Below, in pieces: positions 9,647 to 17,762 of a stretch of 64,000 bases of DNA; the stretch's first letter is position 1; each line of letters starts with the position of its first letter. Position numbers and translations under genes: made by a program. The stretch covers positions 62,001 to 126,000 of the forward strand of contig JAHCAZ010000005.1 in assembly GCA_019634615.1 (NCBI GenBank). Reading direction: 5' to 3'. The DNA is from Opitutaceae bacterium. GTDB lineage: Bacteria; Verrucomicrobiota; Verrucomicrobiia; Opitutales; Opitutaceae. Under the pieces are notes generated by a model. It was given only the letters and a program-made list of their open reading frames with translations. It ran no database searches and was not told where the DNA came from.

Positions 9647-10543
9647 TCAGTCCCCGTAGTGCACCCAGCGGCGGCTGAGGCGGAAGTTGAGCCACGTGAT
9701 CGCCACGATCACGGCGAAGAGCAGCCAAGCCATCGCACTCGCGAGGCCCATGTGGAAATACGTGAAGGCCTGCTGGTAGAGATTGAGCCCGTAGAACAAG
9801 GTCGCCCGGGCCGGCCCGCCGGGGATCAGGCCCTGCGCCGCACCGAAGGCGTAGGCGAGGTCGAAGACCTTGAGCGCGCCGATGACGCCCATGACGACAT
9901 TGAAGAACAGCACGGGGGAGATCAGCGGGAGCGTGACGTGCCGGAAGCGGCCCCAGGCATCGGCGCCGTCGATGTGCGCCGCCTCGTACAATTCGCGCGG
10001 CACGTTCTGCAGGCCGCCGAGGAAGACGACCATCGGGTAGCCGAAGCCCCACAGGCTGATGAGCACGATGACCGGCAGGGCCCACGCGGGCGACGTGGTC
10101 CACGCCGGGCCCGTGACGCCGGCCAGGGCGAGCAGGCGGTTGAGCAGGCCGCCGTCGGCCTGGAAGATGTAGACGAACACCGCGACGCTCGCCGCCTGCG
10201 GCAGGATCGACGGGAGAAAGAAGATCGCGCGCCAGAGTCCGCGCGCCTTCACCGGCTGGTTGAGGAGCAGCGCCACCCCGAGCGCCGAGGCGACCGCGAG
10301 CGGCACCTGCACCGCGGTGAACACGAGCGTGACTTGCACCGAGGGCCAGAAGGCGGGATCGTGGAACAGCAGGTAGGCGAAGTTGCGCAAGCCGATGAAC
10401 TGCGGCGGCGCCACGACGTCGTAGTTGCAGAAAGCGAGCCAGAGCGAGTGCAGCATCGGCCCGGCGCTGAACAGCAGGAACCCGGCGACCGCGGGACCCG
10501 CGAAGAGCCAGAACCAGAAGGCTTGGGCGCGGCGGTCGTTCAT
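9647..10543 (-). CDS. Carbohydrate ABC transporter permease, MalF type
   Basis: This 298-residue membrane protein has six predicted helices and the coupling loop EAAHIDGADAWGRF, typical of MalF/UgpA permeases. It pairs with the MalG-type permease directly downstream. I chose the ATG at 10543 (MNDRRAQAFW). A GTG at 10639 would add residues that are only the translation of an inverted repeat, so it is rejected. The 135-bp gap to the binding-protein gene is filled largely by that repeat, which may modulate the relative expression of binding protein and permeases. Confidence 0.92.
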   Translation of the reverse strand: MNDRRAQAFWFWLFAGPAVAGFLLFSAGPMLHSLWLAFCNYDVVAPPQFIGLRNFAYLLFHDPAFWPSVQVTLVFTAVQVPLAVASALGVALLLNQPVKARGLWRAIFFLPSILPQAASVAVFVYIFQADGGLLNRLLALAGVTGPAWTTSPAWALPVIVLISLWGFGYPMVVFLGGLQNVPRELYEAAHIDGADAWGRFRHVTLPLISPVLFFNVVMGVIGALKVFDLAYAFGAAQGLIPGGPARATLFYGLNLYQQAFTYFHMGLASAMAWLLFAVIVAITWLNFRLSRRWVHYGD

Positions 10544-10567
10544 GGGGTCATACGTGGTCGAACCCGG

Positions 10568-10640
10568 CGTGGCTACGAGCGTGAGCGAGTGGTTCACCGC
10601 TGCGTACGACTGGCGCCACTCGCTCACGCTCGTAGCCACG
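10568..10640. repeat. Long-arm inverted repeat, family B, copy 1
   Basis: Arms GCTACGAGCGTGAGCGAGTG and their reverse complement enclose a variable loop. The same arms recur at 35150 and 45205. This copy lies inside an operon, between the binding-protein gene and the MalF-type permease gene, where it could act as an mRNA processing or stability hairpin. Confidence 0.85.
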
Positions 10641-10678
10641 GGAGGGAAGGTTACCGGGGGTGGTTGCCAAGGCGTCCT

Positions 10679-11983
10679 TCATGGGCCGGTTCCGTGGAAG
10701 GTGGCGAGGAACGCGTTGACCCCATCCGTGGCCCGGCGCGCGGCCTGCTCGGGGGTGAGCTCACCCTGCACCATGCGGTCGATCTCCGGCTGCACGATCT
10801 GCAGCATGATCTCGATGTAGTAGGGATGCCGCGGGATCGGCTGCGCATACTGGATCTGCTCGTAGGCCGCCGCGACCTGGCGCGGCCGGTCGCCGGCCCG
10901 GCGTTCGCCGACCTGCACCGCCGCCACCGAGCGCCGCGGCGAGATGGTGCCGTGACGCATGACCTCGAGCGCGGCCGCCGGCCGCGTCAGGAACTTGAGC
11001 AGCATCCACGCCTCCTCGGGATGGCGCGTGTGGCGGCTGATGCTGTACCCGGCGATCGCGAGCTCGCCACCGCTGCGTGACGCCGGGCCGATGGGCAGGA
11101 GCTGGACGTCCCAGTCGAGGTCCGGGATCTGGTTGTAATTCGGCCAGTAACTGACGTGGCCGACCATCAGCATGGCGAGGCGGCTGTTGACGAAGCCGTT
11201 GAGTGGCTCGTAACCGGCCGGGGCGCTGAAACGATGGCGCAGCGCCTTGTCCTGGAAGAAGCGGAGACCGGCAATCGCCTCGGGCGAGTCGAGCGCACAA
11301 CGGCGTCCATCCGGCGTGAACACCGCCCCACCCGCCTGCCGCACGTAGGTGAGCCATTCGCCCCACCACCCTTCCAGGCGACCGCAGCCCCACACACCGG
11401 GATCGTCGGCCGTGGCCGGCCGCGTCAGCGTCACACCGGCGCGCACGAGGTCGTCCCAGGTCCAGTCCGCCGTCGGCTCAGGCACTCCCGCGGCGCGGAA
11501 GAGACTGCGGTTGTAGTAAAGCAGCGCCACATTGGCGTGTTCCGGCATCACATAGTACCGGCCCTCATGCTGCAGGGCGGCGCGGATCTCGGGGAAAAAA
11601 TCGTCGAGCCCGATCTCGGCCGCGTCGCGCTCCACGAGCGGCGTGAGGTCGCGCATGAAGGGCAGGAGGTAACTCATCCACACGTCACCCGAGTAGAACA
11701 GGTCCGGCGCCTGCCCGGCCGCGGCGAGGGTCTTGAACTTCATGTGGTACTCGCTCATCGGCACGAGGATCAGGCGGACCTCGATGTCAGGATGCAGCCG
11801 CTGGAACTCCGCCACCTGCTTTTCGTAATGGTCCCGCAGCGGCGAGACGAAGTGCACCCAGGTCAGCAGCTTGCGGCCGGGCGTCGGTGGCGGCTCGTGG
11901 CTGCGCGCCGACCACCAGAAGCCGGTGGCCGCCAGCGCGAGCACGGCCGGCCAGAGCAGAAGGGCGCGGAGGCGGAGAAGCAT
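10679..11983 (-). CDS. Sugar ABC transporter substrate-binding protein
   Basis: This 434-residue protein matches family 1 extracellular solute-binding proteins: an N-terminal hydrophobic export or anchor segment (about 5-25), then LLTWVHFVSP, a binding fold with AGQAPDLFYSGDVW, and a C-terminal lobe with HPEEAWMLLKFL. It has no lipobox Cys, so it may be anchored by its first helix or be periplasmic. It is expected to deliver oligosaccharides to the two permeases encoded just downstream. The 72 bases upstream contain CTTGGCAATC (read on the plus strand at 12035-12044), a string also found before the second binding-protein gene. Confidence 0.9.
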   Translation of the reverse strand: MLLRLRALLLWPAVLALAATGFWWSARSHEPPPTPGRKLLTWVHFVSPLRDHYEKQVAEFQRLHPDIEVRLILVPMSEYHMKFKTLAAAGQAPDLFYSGDVWMSYLLPFMRDLTPLVERDAAEIGLDDFFPEIRAALQHEGRYYVMPEHANVALLYYNRSLFRAAGVPEPTADWTWDDLVRAGVTLTRPATADDPGVWGCGRLEGWWGEWLTYVRQAGGAVFTPDGRRCALDSPEAIAGLRFFQDKALRHRFSAPAGYEPLNGFVNSRLAMLMVGHVSYWPNYNQIPDLDWDVQLLPIGPASRSGGELAIAGYSISRHTRHPEEAWMLLKFLTRPAAALEVMRHGTISPRRSVAAVQVGERRAGDRPRQVAAAYEQIQYAQPIPRHPYYIEIMLQIVQPEIDRMVQGELTPEQAARRATDGVNAFLATFHGTGP

Positions 11984-12055
11984 GGGGGCAGGCCGCGGCG
12001 GCCGGCCCCGCGATTTAGGCGGGGCGGGCCTCGCCTTGGCAATCCCGCAGGCTGC

Positions 12056-13456
12056 TCAGATTTTGCGCAATGCTGGCAGGCTGGCGGCGGCCACCGCCTG
12101 GCCATGGCGCTTGTCCTGCTCATCGGGCGTGCGCAGGCGCAGGCCCTCGGCCAGGGCCGGGAACTCGGTGCGGAGCACCTCGGCCGCCCGGGCGAGGATG
12201 ACCTCGCCGCCCTCGCCCGACGTCACGCGCCCGAGGATGAGGAGATTCCGGATCGTGTAGAAATCCGCGTAGTGCGCGATCGCGTAGCCGAAGCACACGC
12301 CGATCGTGTCGAAGATCGCCCGGGCGCGGGCGTCGCCGGCGTGCATCGCCTCCTGCACCGCCACGAGCTGCTCCGGCAGCGGCTGCGTCGCCGGGAAGCT
12401 GAAGCCCGCCGGGCCCGCCAGGCGGCCCACCGCCTGCTGGGAAAAATACTGCACGCCGCAGCCGTGATCGCCCGACCACTCGTCGCGCGGGGCATGGGGG
12501 CGGTAATCCACGGGCGCGAACGCGAGCTCGTTGAGCCACGGCGTGATGTTGCCCGTCGGCGTGACGTAGCCGCCCGCCGTGCTGGTGCCGAGCGAGACGC
12601 CGAGGACCGCGTTGTCGTTCATGGACATCGAGCCGGCAAGCGCGGTGACCTCGCCGTCGTTCGCCACCTCGAAGGGCACGCCGCCCCAGCGCTGCTGCAG
12701 CGTGAAGAACATGCGGCGGATGTGTTTTTCAAAGAGCTCGGGCGGCACCCCGCGGAAGAGCGAGGCGACGCGCACCTCGTTGTTCACATAAACGCCGGCG
12801 GCGCTGCCGCCGATGGCGTCGACGCGCGGCAGGTGCGCCGCGGCGCGCCGGAGCGAATCGTGCACGCCCTCGATGTGATAGGTGGGGTCCTTCTGGAAAT
12901 ACGGATCCCAGCGGATCTCCTCCGAGAACACCACCTTGCCGTCGATGACCGCGGCGGCCTTGCGGTCGCTGCCGCCGAGGTCGAAGCCGATGCGGCAGCC
13001 GTCGAGGTGGCGCCCCATCGCGAGCGACGAGTCGTCGTCGGTCGGCAGCGCATCGAGCCGCGCGGTCTCGATGCGGAAGGGCGCGCCCTGCACTTTCTCG
13101 CCCATGAACAGGTGATCGAAGGCGCGCTCGCCCTGCGGATGGTAGATCTGCGCGAGCGCCGCGGCGATCTCGTCGGCGCCAGCCACGAGCACGCGGCAGC
13201 CGCCCTTTTGCCACAGCAGGAATTTCAGGAGGCGCTCGACGTAGCGCAGCGTGTGCGCCGCGGCGGGATGCCCCGCGGACAGCACACGGTCACGGTGGAC
13301 CGACGCCTTGCCGTCGGCGCGGACCAGCGCCAGGGCGAACGGCCGCGCGCCGGGATCGCGCGCGACAAGGTCGCGATAGGCCCGGTTCCAAAGAACGGCG
13401 GGGACGAATTCCGGATCGAGGGTCGGACGGATCTTGGGCGTGGCAGGGAGGCTCAT
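12056..13456 (-). CDS. ROK-family sugar kinase-like protein with an N-terminal extension
   Basis: This 466-residue protein carries the ROK/actin-like ATP-binding motif GFDLGGSDRKAAAV, the second phosphate region VLGVSLGTSTAGG and an acidic loop VANDGEVTALAG. About 130 residues precede the ROK core, making it longer than typical ROK kinases of about 300 residues. The zinc-binding Cys cluster of classical ROK proteins is reduced to GDHGCG, with only one Cys. It sits between the epimerase and the importer genes, so an N-acetylmannosamine or N-acetylglucosamine kinase role is plausible but inferred. No helix-turn-helix domain is evident, so it is not a NagC-type repressor. Confidence 0.8.
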   Translation of the reverse strand: MSLPATPKIRPTLDPEFVPAVLWNRAYRDLVARDPGARPFALALVRADGKASVHRDRVLSAGHPAAAHTLRYVERLLKFLLWQKGGCRVLVAGADEIAAALAQIYHPQGERAFDHLFMGEKVQGAPFRIETARLDALPTDDDSSLAMGRHLDGCRIGFDLGGSDRKAAAVIDGKVVFSEEIRWDPYFQKDPTYHIEGVHDSLRRAAAHLPRVDAIGGSAAGVYVNNEVRVASLFRGVPPELFEKHIRRMFFTLQQRWGGVPFEVANDGEVTALAGSMSMNDNAVLGVSLGTSTAGGYVTPTGNITPWLNELAFAPVDYRPHAPRDEWSGDHGCGVQYFSQQAVGRLAGPAGFSFPATQPLPEQLVAVQEAMHAGDARARAIFDTIGVCFGYAIAHYADFYTIRNLLILGRVTSGEGGEVILARAAEVLRTEFPALAEGLRLRTPDEQDKRHGQAVAAASLPALRKI

Positions 13457-13468
13457 TGCAGGAGAAAA

Positions 13469-14671
13469 TTAGGCACGGAGCAGCTCTTCGACCAGCCGCC
13501 CGCAGTACCACTGCATACGGGGAAGGTGGAAGGGGCCCTTCCAGGTGTTGCCCTTGAGACGGGTGGAGATGCGGCCGTCGCGGTGGGCGTAGCCGAACCA
13601 CTCGCCATGGACCGGGTCGGCGAAGACGCGGTGCGACCATTCGTGCACGAGCGCGTGCCAGGCGGCGTACTTCGCGTCGCCCGTGAGCTGGAACGCGAGC
13701 AGCGTCGCGATCTCGGCCTCGTTGTGCGGCCACCAGAACTTCATCTCCGCCCAGTATTCCTGCACCGGCATTCCGTGCAGATCGACGAAGTAGAGGATGC
13801 CACCGTGCACCGGATCCCAGCCGCGGGTCCACATGCAGTCGAGGATCCCAAGGCCCAGCTGGAGCAGCCGCGGGTCGCGGTTCCGATGCTTGGCCTCATG
13901 CAGGATGAACCACGCGCACTCGATGGCGTGGCCGGGGTTGAGCGTACGCCCGTCGAAGTGGTCAAGGATGGCGCCGCCCGCGCCCGTAACCTCCATGAGG
14001 GCACCGAGGTCGGGCTTGTAGAAATCACGCTCGATGGCGGCGATGGAGCGGTCAATCCACTGCGTGCACGTCGCACCGCGCACCGTGATGTCGCCGAGGA
14101 GCGCACGCACCTCCTGCGCCGTGACGATGGCGATCATGTGCGGGGCGACGCCCTGCATCGGCCGCGTGGCCGGGTCGGTCTTCGGCGGCATGACCCCCGG
14201 CGTGAAGCTGTGGTGGAGATAGGTGTCGAAGTACTCCGCCGCCTCGGCCGCGGCGCGCGCGTCGCCCGTGGCCTTGGCGTAGGCGGCGCTGCCGATCGCC
14301 GCGAAGCACTCGCTGTAGACGTAGCGGCGCATGCGCAGCGGCCGGCCCTCGCGGGTGACCGTGAAGTAGAGCTTGCCGCCGGGCCCGCGGCAATGCGCGC
14401 GGATGAAATCGAGGCAGTGCTGCGACGCCGCCAGCCACTCCGGGCGCGCCTCCACGGTGTTGTAGAGGGTGGCAAACGTCCAAGCGGCGCGCCCCTGCAG
14501 CCACACGGCCTTGTCGGTGTCGATGACGGCGCCGTCCTCGCCGAGCCCGCTGAGGAGCCCGCCGCACTCGCGGTCGAGGCCGTGCTTCAGCCAGAACGGA
14601 ATCGTGCTCTCAAGCAGTCCGCGGCGGTAGGTGGCACGCAGCGTTTGCAGACGTTGGGGAGAGAGGTGCAT
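13469..14671 (-). CDS. AGE-family N-acylglucosamine 2-epimerase
   Basis: This 400-residue protein has the length and (alpha/alpha)6-barrel motifs of the AGE superfamily: LNPGHAIECAWFILHE with the central catalytic His, EMKFWWPHNEAEIA, and the terminal KGNTWKGPFHLPRMQ containing the second conserved His. The family interconverts GlcNAc and ManNAc or other 2-epimeric sugars. Neighbouring nagA, nagB and the ROK gene favour an N-acetylhexosamine substrate, whereas the nearby mannosidase genes leave a mannose-glucose epimerase possible. It lies 12 bp upstream of the ROK gene and 10 bp downstream of the esterase in one operon. Confidence 0.85.
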   Translation of the reverse strand: MHLSPQRLQTLRATYRRGLLESTIPFWLKHGLDRECGGLLSGLGEDGAVIDTDKAVWLQGRAAWTFATLYNTVEARPEWLAASQHCLDFIRAHCRGPGGKLYFTVTREGRPLRMRRYVYSECFAAIGSAAYAKATGDARAAAEAAEYFDTYLHHSFTPGVMPPKTDPATRPMQGVAPHMIAIVTAQEVRALLGDITVRGATCTQWIDRSIAAIERDFYKPDLGALMEVTGAGGAILDHFDGRTLNPGHAIECAWFILHEAKHRNRDPRLLQLGLGILDCMWTRGWDPVHGGILYFVDLHGMPVQEYWAEMKFWWPHNEAEIATLLAFQLTGDAKYAAWHALVHEWSHRVFADPVHGEWFGYAHRDGRISTRLKGNTWKGPFHLPRMQWYCGRLVEELLRA

Positions 14672-14681
14672 GGTAAAATCG

Positions 14682-15818
14682 TCACTTCAGCCACCGCTCG
14701 AACCAGGCGAAGGCCTCGGTCTGCATGGCGCGATTGAACTGGTGGGTGCCGGGGTACCACGAGGCGCGGAAATGGTCCGGGGCGCCGCTCGCGGCGAAGA
14801 CGTCGGCGAGTTGCCCGACGGCGCGCTCCATCTCGGGCACGGTGAAGAGCGGGTCCTCGCGCGTGTTCTGCACGAGGGTCGGCCGCGGGGCGCGGGCCCC
14901 GAGGATTTCAGGGTAATCGAGATCCTGCGGCAGAAGCGGCACGTAGCACATCCACGTGTGCGTCCAGCTCTTGTGCAGCAGGTAATCGCGCCAGGTGGTC
15001 ATCATTCCCACGCACACGGCGCAGGCCACGCGGTCGTCGAGGCCGGCGAGGAAGACCGTGCGCAGGCCGCCACCCGAGAGGCCGCCGACACCGACGCGCG
15101 CCGGATCCACGTCTGGTCGCGCGCACAGGAAATCGAGCGCGATACGGTCCTCGTTCCAGAACATGCCCGGCCAGGTCGTGCCGGCGCTGAACAGCGACTT
15201 CGCCATCACGTGCTCATGCTCCTTGGTCCACGTGTTGTAGGCGGCGATGCCGGCCGGCGAATCGTCACCCTCGACCAGGCCGCCGCGGATTTCCGGCGGC
15301 AGGTCGGCCAGGCGCACACGACGGCTGCCGAAGGCGTAGGCGTCATGGATGAGGACGACGAAGCCGCGGCGCGCCATCTCGTTGGCCCAGGCGGCGCCCT
15401 CGTAGTGCACGCGGTGCTCCGCGATCAAGGGATGCACACTCGGCCCGGCCTGCGCGATCTTCTCCTTGCCCCAGTATTTGAACGCCCCGTGGTCGTGCAG
15501 CGCGAGCACCGCCGGCAGGCGGCCGCTGGCGCCGGCGGGCTTGAGCACCCAGGCCTCGGTGCGCGGACCGTAGGGCAACTGCCACGAGAGCTCCTCGACC
15601 GCGAGGCCGTCATGCTCCCAGCGTCGCCGCACCTCGGGCGCCGCGATGGGCCCGAGGGTCGGCGGGGCCATGCGCTCGAGGATGCGCGCCTTGGCGGCGG
15701 CGCGGCGGGTCGGGAACTCGGCGCGCGGACACCGCTGCAACGAAAGCGGACCCGGCTGCGTCGGCAGCAGTGAGGCCGCGAAATCACCGTAGGCACCGAT
15801 CATGTTGGGCATGGTCAT
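14682..15818 (-). CDS. Alpha/beta-hydrolase of acetyl-xylan-esterase/dienelactone-hydrolase type
   Basis: This 378-residue protein has the alpha/beta-hydrolase fold: a nucleophile elbow GLSGGG, a conserved LALHDHGAFKYWG region forming the oxyanion side, and a catalytic His in GTHQFN near the C-terminus. No signal peptide is present, so it probably acts in the cytoplasm on small esters such as O-acetylated sugars. I chose the ATG at 15818 because it overlaps the nagA stop as ATGA; an in-frame ATG at 15830 is the alternative. Coupling to nagA suggests it deacylates sugars entering the amino-sugar pathway, which is inference. Confidence 0.8.
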   Translation of the reverse strand: MTMPNMIGAYGDFAASLLPTQPGPLSLQRCPRAEFPTRRAAAKARILERMAPPTLGPIAAPEVRRRWEHDGLAVEELSWQLPYGPRTEAWVLKPAGASGRLPAVLALHDHGAFKYWGKEKIAQAGPSVHPLIAEHRVHYEGAAWANEMARRGFVVLIHDAYAFGSRRVRLADLPPEIRGGLVEGDDSPAGIAAYNTWTKEHEHVMAKSLFSAGTTWPGMFWNEDRIALDFLCARPDVDPARVGVGGLSGGGLRTVFLAGLDDRVACAVCVGMMTTWRDYLLHKSWTHTWMCYVPLLPQDLDYPEILGARAPRPTLVQNTREDPLFTVPEMERAVGQLADVFAASGAPDHFRASWYPGTHQFNRAMQTEAFAWFERWLK

Positions 15819-16957
15819 GTTTCCTGCCACACCACCTCGCGGGCAGGCTCCCCGACGAGGTGGATCTCGATGCGGGTGCCTTTGGCCTCGCTCTGCAACA
15901 GGCAGTAGTCAGCTGGGGCGCCGACCGTCAGCGCGGGCGGGAGGCCGACGAAGGCGGCGGGTTGCGTGGAGAAATACGGCCAGACGTCCACCGGCGACGC
16001 GCGCAGCATCGCGGCGGCGCGGCGGATGCCCTCGATGGGGGCGAGGCTGGAGCCGGCGTAGTTGGACTTGCCGGGCTGGCGCACGATGCCGTCGGCGCCG
16101 ACCTCGACCTTCATGCCGGCGAGATCGTACGTGCCAGGGCCGGCACCCGCGGCCGCCATGGCGTCGGTCGTGTAGCAGATGCGCGCCGGGCCGAGCACCT
16201 GGTGCATCAGCCGGAAGAGCACGGGCGAAATGTGGATGCGGTCCGCGATCAGGCTCGCGCGCAGGCGGGGTTCGTCGAGGACGCGGAAGATGATGTTGTC
16301 GTGCCGGTGGATCTCGCCCGGGCAGCCGTTGCCGAGATGCGTGTAACCCTCGGCGCCGGCGTCGACCGCGGCGGCAATCTGCTCGGCGGTCGCATCGGTG
16401 TGGCCGAGCCAGACGTGGAACCCGAGCGATCGCGCGACGCGGATCGCGCCGGGCGCCTCGGGCCACTCGGGCGCCAGCGTGAGGAGCGTGGGCTCGTCGC
16501 CGACGATGGCCTTCAGCTCACGCAGGCGCTCGGCCGTGGGCGCCACCATGTGCTCGGGCGGGTGGGCGCCGTGGAAGCCCGGCTTGGGGCTCATGAACGG
16601 ACCCTCGAGATGCCATCCGGCGATGCGCCGCCGCAGGCGCGGCGAGGCGGCGCGTAGGGCTTGGTAGTGCCGCAGGCGCGCCAGCATCGTCTCCCAGCGG
16701 GCGGTGATCAGCGTGAGCAGGATCCGGCCGCAGGCCGCCTGTGCCAGACGCTCGATCGCACGCTCGAGCTCAGCCGCGGTGCAGTTGTCGCGCTGAAAAT
16801 CCACGCTGGCGTAGCCGTTGACCTGGATGTCGACCAAGGGCGGCAGGAGCACTGGCAAGCCCGCGGCGCCGCCCGGCAGCGGTTCGAGCGCGGTGATCCG
16901 GCCGCCGGCGCAGGTCAGCCGCACGGGGCGGCCGGTGCGGAAGTCGACGGCGTTCAT
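15815..16957 (-). CDS. nagA: N-acetylglucosamine-6-phosphate deacetylase
   Basis: This 380-residue amidohydrolase converts GlcNAc-6-phosphate to glucosamine-6-phosphate and acetate in the cytoplasm. The family signatures are all visible: PPLVDIQVNGY near the N-terminus, the metal ligand region WHLEGPFMSPKPGFHGAH, GHTDATAEQI, the THLGNG loop and the catalytic Asp in YTTDAMAAAG. Length is normal. It begins one base after the nagB stop, so deacetylation and deamination are produced together, and it overlaps the esterase gene by four bases. Confidence 0.95.
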   Translation of the reverse strand: MNAVDFRTGRPVRLTCAGGRITALEPLPGGAAGLPVLLPPLVDIQVNGYASVDFQRDNCTAAELERAIERLAQAACGRILLTLITARWETMLARLRHYQALRAASPRLRRRIAGWHLEGPFMSPKPGFHGAHPPEHMVAPTAERLRELKAIVGDEPTLLTLAPEWPEAPGAIRVARSLGFHVWLGHTDATAEQIAAAVDAGAEGYTHLGNGCPGEIHRHDNIIFRVLDEPRLRASLIADRIHISPVLFRLMHQVLGPARICYTTDAMAAAGAGPGTYDLAGMKVEVGADGIVRQPGKSNYAGSSLAPIEGIRRAAAMLRASPVDVWPYFSTQPAAFVGLPPALTVGAPADYCLLQSEAKGTRIEIHLVGEPAREVVWQET

Positions 16958-16958
16958 C

Positions 16959-17738
16959 TTATTTCCGGAGCAGCGAAGCCGACTCCGGATCGAGGTACAG
17001 CGTGCAATGCGCCTGCTGGCGCAGGAAGCTGCCGGGGCAGCGCGGGGTGATGGGGCCTTCGAGCGAGGCCTTGACGGCCTCGGCCTTGCGGCGCTCCGGC
17101 ACGACCGCGATCATGCGGCCCACGCGGCAGAGTGCCGGCACCGTGAGCGTGATGGCATACGATGGGACGGCCTCGATGCTCGGGAAGTGCCCCTCGCCCA
17201 CCTGCTGCAGGCGGCATTTCTCGTCGAGCTTCACGATCTTGATCGGCTCGGGGTCGTTGAAGTCGGCGACATCCGGGTCGTTGAACGCGATGTGGCCGTT
17301 CTCGCCGATGCCGAGGCAGCAGAGGTCGATGGGCGCGGACGCCAGCGCGGCGGCGTAGGCGCGGATGGCCTTCAGCGGCTCGAGGGCATCGCCCTCGAGG
17401 TAGTGGGCCTGCGCCGGGTTCACGCGGTCGAAGACGCGCTCCTTGAGATATTTTCGGAACGAGGCCCGGTGCGTCATCGGCATGCCGAGATACTCGTCCA
17501 TGTGGAAGAGCTCGACCTTCTTCCAGTCGATGCCCGGGCGGCGCGTGAGCTGGTCGAGGAACAGGTCCTGCGAGTTGCCCGTCGCGATGATGGCGCGGGC
17601 GCGACCGCGCTGGGCGATGGCAGTGGTCAGGACCTGCGCCGCGTCGTCGGCCGCCGCGGCGGCGAGATCGGGGAGCGAGGCGAAGATGCGGACCGGCAGG
17701 CGGTCGGCGGTGAAGGAGCGGGCGGGAGCGGTGGACAT
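16959..17738 (-). CDS. nagB: Glucosamine-6-phosphate deaminase
   Basis: This 259-residue protein belongs to the NagB/sugar-phosphate isomerase family, which turns glucosamine-6-phosphate into fructose-6-phosphate and ammonia. It shows ATGNSQ in the phosphate loop, the strand FHMDEYLG with the catalytic Asp, the LGIGENGHIAFNDP active-site signature, and ALTVPAL-like sequence (ITLTVPALCR). Length and order match the family. The start at 17738 follows a pyrimidine-rich tract without a Shine-Dalgarno sequence. It lies directly upstream of nagA. Confidence 0.95.
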   Translation of the reverse strand: MSTAPARSFTADRLPVRIFASLPDLAAAAADDAAQVLTTAIAQRGRARAIIATGNSQDLFLDQLTRRPGIDWKKVELFHMDEYLGMPMTHRASFRKYLKERVFDRVNPAQAHYLEGDALEPLKAIRAYAAALASAPIDLCCLGIGENGHIAFNDPDVADFNDPEPIKIVKLDEKCRLQQVGEGHFPSIEAVPSYAITLTVPALCRVGRMIAVVPERRKAEAVKASLEGPITPRCPGSFLRQQAHCTLYLDPESASLLRK

Positions 17739-17762
17739 GGGAAGGGAGAAACAGGCGATGGT

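Noticed and set aside
10544..10639. Upstream GTG start for the MalF-type permease
   Set aside because: The added residues are just the translation of the family B repeat and are not part of the permease family.
11156..14737. Rightward open frame of 1193 codons across the binding protein, ROK and AGE genes
   Set aside because: It is antisense to three well-supported genes and is made of Arg/Ala/Gly/His-rich low-complexity sequence, the usual shadow in GC-rich DNA.
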